Positions 53,100 to 64,000 of a stretch of DNA of 64,000 nt are shown in pieces (the first letter of the stretch is position 1; each line of letters begins with the position of its first letter). Below the pieces are notes generated by a model. The model searched no databases. It worked only from the letters and a program-made list of their open reading frames with translations, and was not told where the DNA came from. The position numbers and the translations under genes are program-made. Source of the DNA: Niebla homalea (Eukaryota > Ascomycota > Lecanoromycetes > Lecanorales > Ramalinaceae); NCBI GenBank assembly GCA_019925105.1, contig JAHGAU010000021.1, forward strand, positions 682,001 through 746,000, in the 5' to 3' direction.

Positions 53100-56000
53100 A
53101 ACGGGGGGACGGCCAAAGGGCAGCGCTTTCCGGCTTTTAAGTTAACGTTTTCTTAATTAGGATATACGTATATATATCGGTGATATTGCGTTTCGCCGCT
53201 TTATCTTTTATATAAATACGGCCTTCTTTTCGTATTTTTTCTTTCTTTTTTTTATTTTCCATTTAATATTTATATTAATTATATAGTTAATGGTTTTATA
53301 ACGGCTCGCTCGGATTTCAATTATAACCTTTTTATTAATCGATATAGCTATAATGGTTCCTTTAACTTTAATACCGACCTTTATTTATATTTTTCTTAAT
53401 CTTCTTAATTTTTATTAATTTTTCCTTATTTTATACGATATTATAATAAACATTTTAATTAATTATCTTATTATCTTAACTGCCTTATTTTTACGGTTAA
53501 TTAAGCGATTAATATGGTTAATTAATAACGTTAATAATATTAAGTCTATATTACCCTTAAAGTAAAGATTAATTAAAAAAATATTTTATTCTTTTTAAAT
53601 AGGTTTTTATTATATTATTAATATTTAACTTAAAGTTAAACGGTTAAGTAAACTATTAAATTTTTTTTATTAATTAACTTAATTTAATAACCGTAATAAG
53701 TAATATTATTTAAATTAAGAATTAAAATTAAGGAAATATATATGATTTTAATTAAAGTTTTTTAAATATTATAAATTATAATAATTTAATTAAATTATAT
53801 TTTTATTATTTAATTTAAAAGCTTTATCGGGATTAAATTTTTATAGAGTTTTTAAGTAATTATTTCTTAAATAAAACGGTTAAAGAAGGTTAATTAATTA
53901 AGATTAAAATATAACCTTAAAAGAATTTATTTATTTATAAGGTATATAAAAACGTTAATTAAACGATAAAAGAACTTAAAGAAAAAAATTATTATAATTA
54001 AAATTTATAATTAATATATATAAAATTATTAAATAAAAGCTTTTTAAGTTATTTATCCATTTTACGTAAAGGATTATAGAAAAGCGATACCGTTAATACG
54101 TTAAAAAAAGGCTTAATTTAAAGATCTTTTTACTCCGATAAATATAAATTAAAATATATAAATACCTTTAAAAAATAATAATAAAACTTAAGTTACGTTA
54201 ACGGTTAGAATGAATACGAGGTTTTAACGGTTAAAAAGTATACCCGTATATATTAATTAATATAAAAATTAACCAGCGATTAACGATTAAATACTTTAAG
54301 TAATTTTATAATTTTAAGTATAAAAAGCCTTTTTCTTACCGTTTTATTTTCTATTTTAAAATTTTTATTTAAACCTTTTTAATTTAAGTAAGTTAATACA
54401 TTTAAATCGCCCGGTTCCTTCTATAGATTACGTTTTAAAATGGTTTTTATTAATATAAATATTATTAATTTTTACGATTAATTATTACCGAAAACGGACC
54501 TATATAATAAAAAACGGCCTTTAATATCCAACGGTAATATTTTTATTATTAATAAATAATATAAAACTTATTAAGTTTTTAAATTAAATAACCGATTAAA
54601 TATTTAAGATTATAATTTAATTAAGGTAATAAATATAATTACTTTATTACTTAATGAACTCCTTAATCCTTTTAATGAATTAAAATTAAATATTAAAGAT
54701 ATTAAAGCTAACGTTAAAGGTAAATTACCCTATTTTATAATACGGATAATAATTAATAACTTTATAAATATAATAAAAGAATTAAATTTTAACCGTAAAC
54801 GTTATTATACCGGTAATAATATTAATTAAAACCTTTTAAACCTTAAGGAGATTCTATTTAACGTTAAGGAAATAAAAAAATTATAATAAACGGACGTAAA
54901 TAAAAACTTAACGGAAATTCCCGTAATAAAAAATAATTAAAAAAATATATTAATCTTAAATTTAAATAAGTTAAAAATAGAAATAAATATATTAACTCTA
55001 TTTACCGTTAAATATTATATTAATAACCTATAAAAAAGCTAAAACTTTAATATAATAAAAATTTAAAAACTTATAATAAATAAGACGTTAAATAATAAAG
55101 TAATAATATTTAAAAAGCTCCGTAAGAATATATTAATATTTAAGATATTAAGTAAAAAGCTATTATTATTAATATATATATAAATAACAGCTTATTTTTT
55201 AAAGAGTAAAATAATAAATATAATAGAGAATAAAATTTATTAAGAACTTTATTAATTTTTACAGGGGATATAAAAGTTAAATAAAATTTATACCTTATTA
55301 TAATAACCTTAATATTAATAAATTATTTCCCTTTAAAGATTTTATTCTATATCGGAAGAATAAACTTTTATTATTATATTTTTTTCTTTTATATTATAAT
55401 TCTTACATTTTAACGATAATTTATATATTAATTTATATATTAATTATTAAGAATTATTATAATAACGGGAATTATCCCTTAATTAACGGAAATAAAAAAA
55501 GCTTAATAAAATAATAAAGCGGCAGAAATAAAAAACGTAAAAAAGGGACTCTTAAGGGATTATAACGTAAAGAACGTTTTACCGCGTCCTATAAAAAAAA
55601 CGTTAATTTACCGTAAGGAAAAAGTTATCTTTAAAGTATTATATTTAAAAATATTGTTTTTTATCCCGATTCTTTTTAAATAAAGAAACCGAAATAAGAA
55701 CTAAATTAAATATTAATAATTATACGTTTATAAAAGTTTATCATATTTTAAATTTTTTATTTATTTTTTATTTTCTTTTTTTAAATAATTATTAAAAAGA
55801 ATTAAGATATAATAAGAAGCTTAAAGGAACGGCAGTTATTTATAAATAATAATATTAAAAAGGGGAGATTTTATAAAAAAAAATATAAAATAAAAGCGTA
55901 AAAGGCCTTGGAAATAATACTTAATTTAATAAAAAGAGTTTTAAGTATATGGTATTTATTTTATAACTCCGGAATTAATATAAAATTAAAGGGAAAAGAA

Positions 56001-57373
56001 AACCTTAAAAAGTAAATAATAATTTATTAATAAAGTAAAGTTATATCTATTTTATTATATAATAAAAATTATAAATTTATATTTAATTATCCTTTAAGTA
56101 TAAATTATTTAATTAATAAGAAGTTTATTATTATAATTTATCCGGTAAATTATATTTATTAAGAATTTCTATAATTATATTCTTATAATTTTATAAGAAT
56201 TATTTCCGGTTATAAAAAATTATTTCTGGAAACTTTTATTTAAATAACTTAATTATTAAAGCTTAATAAAATACCCTTTTATTAAAAAGTATTATTTTAA
56301 AATATATTTAATATTAACTTTAATAATAAATACTTAACGTATCTTATATAATTATAAACAGAATATTTTTTATTATAATTAATATTTAATTTATTTTTAT
56401 ACGTATAATACTTTAATCGTTATATCCTTTAAGGTTTCTTTTTTACCCTTTTTTTATTTTCCTTAATTTATTACTTAACTATATATACTACCTTTATCGC
56501 CTTTATTACCTTTATTATTACTCCGTTTATATTTATTTCTTTTAGCTTAAATACGATCCTTTTTTAACTTTCCTTATTTTCCTTTTAATAATTTATAATT
56601 TAAAGTAAATTATCCTTATAATAAATTCTAGTAAATAAGAATATTATAATATAAATATATAGATTTATATTTATAATATTCCGTCCCCTTTAATAAAGAC
56701 GGAATACTTATATAATATATTAATAATAATAAACCCGGGGATTACCCGGTAATTAAAAGTATATACTTTAAATTATCCCTTTTCTTCCCTTTTTTTTTTT
56801 CTGCTTATATTATATATATTTAAAATACTTTATATATAAAATTAAATAAAATCTTATAAAATCTTAATTAATAATTTCTTTAAACTTAAAGCGGTAAATA
56901 ATTTTTTATATTTTAAGTTAATATTATAATTGAAAATAATTTAAGCGGCGTTTAAAGCCTTATTTAACTTCTTATTTTTACGATCTATATTAAGGCGAAT
57001 TTCCATAATAATAACGTATATTATAAAGAATATAATAACGATTAAAAGGAAAACTTATTATATTCTTTAATAATATATATATAATAGAAACTTTAAGTTA
57101 TTAATTTTAAGAAGGAAATATTAAGTTTATAAAAGTTTATAAATTAATATAAAATTTCCGATTATTATAATTAAGGTTATAGAATAAAAAATTAAAATTA
57201 AAATTAAAATATTCTTCTTAATACTTTTTAAATTAAATATTACTATATAATAAATAAAGCTAAAAAATAAGAATCCGGCAGAATTAATTATAAAAATTGT
57301 TTAAAAATAAAAACCCTTATTAATTAAGCTATAACGTAAGCTATAATCCGAATAAGTATATAATAAACTTTAA
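53100..57373. mobile_element. Unidentified element X, left terminus and body, interrupted by LINE-D
   Basis: At about 53100 Copia-1b gives way to GGGGGGACGGCCAAAGGGCA and a short GC-normal stretch, like the RIP-protected ends of other elements here. A TATA-like TATAAATA (about 53213) and an ATG at 53291 follow. The plus strand from 53291 reads MVL*RLARISIITFLLIDIA, and near 55500-55690 a low-stop Lys-rich frame (AAEIKNVKKGLLRDYNVKNV) could be a protein C-terminus. I cannot assign a family. The sequence probably continues beyond LINE-D at 63177. Confidence 0.4.
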
Positions 57374-57386
57374 GATAGATTATATT
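57374..57386. repeat. LINE-D target-site duplication, left copy
   Basis: GATAGATTATATT, identical to 63164-63176. Confidence 0.9.
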
Positions 57387-57649
57387 GATTGATTGATTGA
57401 TTGATTTATATTACGGATCTAACTAGGCTAATTCCGGCGTTCCTTAATACTCGTTTATTTAGCCTTATTAATAACCGTAAAAACCCGATATTTATTACGT
57501 TAAGAATAAAAACCAATATTTACCCAGTTTTTACTTTTATTTTAAAAGCTAAAAATATTTATAATTATTTAAAAATAAGAATTTATTTATACGCTTTTTT
57601 TAAGAAAACCTATAATATTATGACTAAATTTACTTAAGGTTTATTTTTA

Positions 57650-60600
57650 AATTTATTATTCTTCCGTTATTTTACGGATTTATTTAATATTAAAATTTTA
57701 AAATTCCGATTATATTATTAAATATCCTTATTAATATATATATTATTATTACCTTATTTATATAACTTTATTAACCGATATAATATCGTTTTTTATACCG
57801 CTTTAATATTTATAGTTCCTTTAACCCTTTATTAAGTATAGTTTTCCCGCTATTACTTTTTAACCTTAAATTAATAGCGAGGTTTCTTAATTAAGTCTTT
57901 AATTATTTTAATTATTTTTTTAGTTAAATTAAATTACAATAATAAACCCGTAATTATTATAAATTTAACAGCTACCTTAATACCTTTTTTATTAATAAGT
58001 ATTTAACAATAGTCGTTAATCCCTACTTTTTAATTAACCCCGGTTTAAGTTCCTTAAATAGTAAATAGGAGATTAATACGTATATAACGTTTTACTTCCG
58101 TTATTTATATTTATAATTAATATTAATCCGGCTATTAATATATATAATAAAAAGGAAATAAATTAAGCCGTTTTTATTTATCCGGAATTAAATTATTAAT
58201 ATATTATTATTTTTCCTTATAATCCCGTAATACCGGAAATACTTATTAATAACTTTATTATTATTTAAAACCGGGTATTATTACCCTTAAGGGATTAATT
58301 CTTTATATTTACGTTAACGTTTTATTTATTTCCTTATAATTTATAGGGTAATTACCGTTAACTTTACTTTTATAGTTTTCTTTTTTTTTTTACCGTTTTT
58401 ACTTTAAATAAAAATCCGTATACTTTTACGTTAACTTTTTAAATATAAATTAAGTTAATTTTTTTCTTAATTTACTTTAATTTAACTTCCGTAAAAAAAT
58501 TAAGTACCGTTTTTTTACGCCTTTTTATCCGCGGCCTTTTATAGTTTTAATAAATACGTTTATTTTTTATTAATATAATTAAGTTTATATTTTTTTTAAG
58601 CTTTATTTAAGTAATTATTTTATTAAAGGTTAATTTTATTAATAATATAAAAACCTTAAATTCTAATATTAAAATAAAAGTTACTTTATATATTTTACTT
58701 ATTATTCTTAAATATCGGTTTTAAACTTTTTATAATTATTAAATAAGCTTTTTCTTATATTTAAGTATATTTTTAAGTACGTATTAAATAACTATTATAT
58801 ACGTTATCGTAAACTTTATAACTACTTAATAAACGGTTTTAACCTTTTATAAAATAGCTTTTTACGTTAACGTTATAAGGTAAATAAGGCCTTTTTCTTA
58901 TAAAATTATTTTCTCTTAAACCTTTCTTATATAATTTTTTTAATTTAATTTCTTATTAATTTATAAGTTAAGTATTTTAATATTAACTTCCGGTTTTATT
59001 ATTATATTACTCAGGTTTATTATAATTATTATATTATATAATTTTAAGCTCTTTATTATATAAATAAATTTATACTTATATAAAATAAATTAAACCTTAT
59101 AAATTTTTATTTATTATAAATAAATTTTATAAACTTATTTTAGCTTTAAATAGTTTATATAAATAAACGTATTATAAATTAAAAAATAAATATTATTAAT
59201 AAAGCTTTTTATTTAAATTTTTTAATTTTAATTTTATTAAGTTTTTAATAAACGGGTTATTAAAGAATAAAAATAAGATTAAAGAAATAAATAACCATTA
59301 AAGAATCCTTATTATTGCGGGCTTTATTATATTTATTTTTTATCCTAAATTAATTAACGTCGCTTAATTATTTAAGAAATTCTTTATTTAATTTATAAAG
59401 AAAAATAAAATCCTTTTTTTCCGTAAATTATATAATAATTTTTAATAATTTATTTTATTAAACGTTTTTATAATATTTAAAGAAAAAAGACTTATAATAT
59501 ATTTTTTTTTATAACCTTATACCGTATATACGTTATTAATTAAACCTTTAAAAGCCGTTTCTATTAACCGTCTTTTTTTTATTTTTATTTATTAATTAAA
59601 AAATAACTTATATTCTTTGATATAATTACTTAAAATCTTTATAATTACCGTTTTTAAAGTTTTTTTTAGTATATAAAGGAATATTATAAATTTATATAAT
59701 TTTATTTCTAAGTAATTTAACTTAATCGGCTTCTTAATGATAATTATTTTAATTTCCTTAAATTTATAAAAGTAATATTTTATATTAAAATAAACTTAAA
59801 ATAAATAAATAAAAACCTCTTTAAATAACGATATTATTATAAATAAGAACTTGTTTAATATACCGTTAAGTCCGGGGCTTTATCCTTTTTCGGTTTATTA
59901 ATCGTTTTAATTATTATTTCTTAAGTTATTACTTTATTTATTATTATTAATTTAAAATATATAATACCGTCGATATTTATTAAATTAACTTTTAATAACG
60001 GGGGAAAAAACGCCCCTTTAAAAGCCTTAATCTTATTATTAAAGGTATCCGTTACCGTATTATTTAATTTTTTTAAGGGTAAAAATTTAAAGATAAATTT
60101 AAGTTTTTTACTTTATTCCTTACCGTATTTTATTAATTTTTAAATATTATAAAAGGAAACCGCTGAATTATATATTATAATCCGGAAGTATATTTACTTA
60201 ATTTTCCGGATAATTTTCTTTTTTTTTCTTTTTAAGCTTTTTTTTTAATTATTAAAACGTTTTTCGGTTTTTATATCTAATAATTTATTTTATAAACGTT
60301 TTTACCTTTATAATTACCTTCGTATATTCTTTATTTTAATAGGTTTTAACTTTTTAAACGGCTTTATTATTAAGATTATTATATTAATTATTTTATTTAA
60401 AGCTTTTATTACCCGTATTATAAAACGGTTAATTTATTTTTTATTATTAAGCTAAAAAAATTCCGTTAATTAAGATATTACTTTTACCGTTTTTATAAAT
60501 ATTTTAATTTCTTTAATTATTTTTTATATTCGTTTAAATAATAAAAACGGAGTTATATTAACGGATTAATTTAAGGTTATTTATATTAAGACGTAATTTA

Positions 60601-61280
60601 AACCGTATTTTAAATTTTCTTAAGATTTATATATTATAATTAAATTAATAATACTTTTTAAGTTAAATATTAAGTTAATTATAGTTTTAAGTTTACGGCT
60701 TTTTTATATAATAATCTTTTTTAACGTTAATAACGTAAAGTTAAATTATATAATAATTATTAATAATTCTTTAAATTTAATATAATTAATTATATAACCT
60801 TTTTATTTTATTAAGCGTAATAAAAATTAAAGTTTTTTATTAAAAATACTTATTAAATATAATTATAATATCTTTAAATAACGGGATTATAAAAAGTTTT
60901 TTCTTATTAACCGGTAGCGGATTATACGTATTATAAATATTTAAATTATTTTTAATATTTTTTTTTTTATATAATTCGGAACGTATATAAGTTCTTTTTA
61001 TAATAAATAACGTTTTAATTATTTATATTTAACTTTTTATTAATAAAGAAATATATTTATATTATCCTATTATTTTTAAAAGTTAAATAAAAATTCTTTC
61101 CCGGGTTAATTAAAGAATAAATATATAGATTATATAATAACTTTTATATTATTATAATATTAATATTTTTTATTTTTTTAAATTTAAATATTAATATTAT
61201 AATTTTAATTACTTTTTTATATACGTTATATTATATTACCCTTAAAAGTATAAATATATTAAATATTAACGTCCGTTAAG
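57650..61280 (-). pseudogene. LINE-D ORF2 (endonuclease-reverse transcriptase) remnant
   Basis: The endonuclease block VFLIKNFNFYYA (from GDFN) is at 60815-60850, and the RT entry motif INKPKKDKAP at about 59866-59905. After that a one-base deletion shifts the frame relative to LINE-A and C. It codes for nothing now. Limits are approximate. Confidence 0.65.
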
Positions 61281-61299
61281 CTTTTTTATTAACTTTTAT

Positions 61300-63154
61300 T
61301 TATATAAATAATTTTTTTTTAAAGTTAAATATTATTTATTTTAATCTTTTATTATAATAATAATCCTGGTTAAGCGGTTGGCCTTAAAAATTAATATTAC
61401 TATAAGTTTTTTTTCTTCTTTACGTTATTAATTATTACGTTTTACCCTTTTTTATTTAATAAGTTTTATTTATATTTTAGGATTATTTTTAATTACTTTA
61501 TTAATTTATATTTATATAAGTTATAACGTTAAACCTTAACTATTATCTTAATTTCTTTATATTAAGTTTTTTTTATTCTTATTATATATTATAAGTTTTA
61601 CGTTAAGTAATTATTATTATTATACGTTACGTATTTTAATACGTTTTTTATTAAGCTTTTTATTATTAAATTAATATATTTATATATATTATATTTTTTA
61701 ATATATATTATATACTTTATATTATTAAAATATTTTATAATAATATATTTATACCTTTAATATTTAAAATATTAATAAATATCTATTACTTAATCTTAAG
61801 GTTTTATTAATTTAAAAACTTATTTTTTATTACCTTTTTATTAAGGATATTATTATATATCCTTATTAACGTTACGCTTAAAATAACCGTAAAGTATCTT
61901 TTTATATAATTAAAAACGTTTAACCTTTTTATTATAAAAAAAAAATTATAATTAACGATCTTTAATTTAAAGTAAAAAACCGTATTCTTTTTCTTTATCC
62001 GCCTTAAAATAATTTCCTTTTCTTTTTTTTTATAAATTTTATTAAATATATCCCGTTTACCGCGGTAATAAAGGATTACCTTAATATCTTTATTATTTTA
62101 TATTCTTTTTTATTAGCTTATTTTTTTAACTTTTTTAACCCCTCTTTTACCTTTAATAAAACTATATTAAAAAAGATATTTTTACTTTATAGTTTATATA
62201 TTATAATAATTTATTCTATTAATGGCTTTCCCGTTACCTTAAATACCTTTATTAATTATAACGGGTTCGCTTTTACCGTTATATTCCTTTTTTTTTTACC
62301 CGATAATTATACGGTTATTATCTTTACCTTTTTTAACGCCACCGTTTTCTTCTTTATCCTTATTTCTTTTACCGTTAACGTTAACGTTACTTTTATGGCT
62401 TTTATTATTTAATTTATTTCCGTTCTTTTTTTTAAAGTTTTCCTTATTGTTCCTTTACTTTATACGTATTCTTTTTATTTCCCTTTATTTTTGTCCGTTA
62501 ACGTTTTTATTACCGTTTTTTAAACTTTACGTAGTTTCTTTAACTCCTTTAAACTTTTCTTTATATTTATATAAAAGTTTTTTACTTTCTATAGCCTAAT
62601 TTATAATATTAATTAAATCTTTAATATAATATTTTTTTATATAATTATAAAGAAGCTTTTTAATATTTTTACCGCTTTTTCCCTTATTATTTTTCCCCGT
62701 ATATTTAACGGTTATTTTTTTTAATAATTTATTTTTATTTATTTAATATTTCCTTATTTTCTTTTAGTTTTCTTTTAGTTTATATATATTTAATAAAGCC
62801 TTTTACGCCTCCGTTTATTTTTTATCCGTCCCCGCGTACCGTTTTTATCCTTTTTACCCTTTATTTATTACCCTTAATAATAATACCTTTACGCGTTATA
62901 TACGTCCCTTTACGCGTATTTTATTAACTATAGACTCCTTATTCGATTTAAGGCCTTTTTATCTTGTATTTATCGCGTTGTTTATATAACTTATTACCGT
63001 TCTTATTAACCTAAACCGTTTACCCTTTCTCCCCCTTTATTTTTATTATTACTCTGCTTCCGCTTATCGCATTTAAGGTACCGTCCTCACTATTACTTAA
63101 GTTATATACGCGTATATCGTTTCTGACCTCTGGGGTCCCGTTGTTCGTCGCCAT
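61300..63154 (-). pseudogene. LINE-D ORF1 (gag-like) remnant
   Basis: Starts MATNNGTPEVRNDIRVYNLS at 63154 and continues NSEDGTLNAISGSRV, with the first stop after about 45 codons. The 5' ~45 bp are almost unmutated. The end is estimated. Confidence 0.6.
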
Positions 63155-63163
63155 TCTTCATAT

Positions 63164-63176
63164 GATAGATTATATT
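63164..63176. repeat. LINE-D target-site duplication, right copy
   Basis: GATAGATTATATT, identical to 57374-57386. Confidence 0.9.
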
Positions 63177-64000
63177 AATACCTAATAAATAATATTATTA
63201 TAAGGAAATATACAATAAAAATAAAAACGAAAATAAAATAATAATAAGCCTATTTATATTTAAAATAAGAATTTACTCCCTTAAAAATTTAACTTACGTA
63301 TAATAACTATAATTATTAACGTACCTTCCCAGATCCCCGATTTAAGGCTATTATACCTTTATAGCTATTATATACGTAAAGGAAAATTAAATAAAAAGCT
63401 TTATAGTAAGTTCGCTTCCTAGATTATTTAAATATAAATCATATAAAATAATCCTTTATTAGCTATTAAATATTATAAATAAAACCTTTAAATTAAGTAA
63501 AATAATTAAGGTAATATTAACCGTATATTTTAATATCGTAATCTTTATTTATAGTTAAAAAAAACAGTTAAAACATAAATTTAATACGGCCAAACCGTAA
63601 ATAAAAAGGGTATAAAGCTATTATAAAGAAGATAAAAATATTAATAAGGATATTAAGTTAGATGGCTAATAAAAACCTTTCTATAGTAAAAGGGTTATTA
63701 CGTAAGTAAAAACCGAAAAGACGAGGTTAAACGAGGTTAAAAGGTTAGAAATTATAAATAAAAAGCAGTAAAAAGGTTTAAGAAATAAATAAGGTAATAA
63801 AATATATAATTTCTTATAAGAATTTTTCTATAAATATATAAAAGTATAAATAATATAATAACCGTTTTTCTATCTTATAAAATCGGGGATTTAATATAAA
63901 TACTTTTAAATAATATAAGCTTTACTTTATTAATACCGTTATTAAATAGGAATATAAACTCTTAATAAAAAACGAATTTTATAAAAAAATAATTTAAACG
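63177..64000. other. AT-rich sequence after LINE-D, unassigned
   Basis: Probably the continuation of element X. No coding motif, terminal repeat or match to other parts of the window was found. Confidence 0.45.

Larger units (their letters stand above)
57387..63163 (-). mobile_element. LINE-D, full-length 5.8-kb LINE, RIP-mutated
   Basis: This is the only uninterrupted full-length LINE in the window: 5,777 bp from a TGAT-repeat 3' tail at 57387 to a 5' end at 63163, with a perfect 13-bp target duplication. The ATG at 63154 is only nine bases from the 5' end. Same subfamily as LINE-A and LINE-C. It serves as the reference for placing the other copies. Confidence 0.95.

Overview
The window looks like a chromosome segment of a filamentous ascomycete (Pezizomycotina) with very strong repeat-induced point mutation (RIP). 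Nearly all of it is AT-rich. CA and TG dinucleotides are almost absent (none in the first 120 bases) while CG survives, which is the expected end state of CpA-directed C-to-T mutation on both strands. I see no intact host gene, no rRNA, no tRNA and no CRISPR. Almost every element I can identify is a dead transposon, and the long open frames are artefacts of repeats or of AT-rich sequence.

Left part (1-16 kb): two minus-strand LINEs (A, then B) lie inside a fragment of a Copia element (Copia-2b), which itself lies inside a ~730-bp short retroposon (copy 3). Then comes unassigned AT-rich sequence with an AAT microsatellite and a perfect 12-bp A/T-only satellite. 16-25 kb: a full-length LINE (E) with a 13-bp target duplication, carrying a solo LTR and a 5'-truncated LINE (C).

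Middle (25-53 kb): one nest. A minus-strand Copia element (Copia-1b) is cut into five pieces by four insertions: a complete 7.6-kb Ty3/Gypsy element (minus, target duplication ATAGC), a 2.17-kb TA-flanked element full of G-rich minisatellites, a complete Copia-1 (plus, GACCA/GACTA) carrying two short retroposons, and a complete Copia-2 (plus, AAGAA) carrying a solo LTR and another short insert. Each junction was placed by matching the interrupted sequence on both sides to another copy. Right part (53-64 kb): an unidentified element starts near 53,100 and is interrupted by a full-length LINE (D, 13-bp target duplication).

The items most worth attention are: (1) the TA-flanked element at 33,878-36,048, with ~17-bp imperfect inverted ends, inverted clusters of a GCGGC-containing subterminal repeat and a hexamer array with high G-quadruplex potential; (2) a plus-strand reading frame between the integrase and 3' LTR of the minus-strand Gypsy element; (3) a short retroposon with a tRNA-like head whose 3' end resembles that of the LINE; (4) element termini that repeatedly escape RIP while interiors are saturated. 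Function, where stated, is inferred from motifs read through RIP-mutated codons; no database search was possible.
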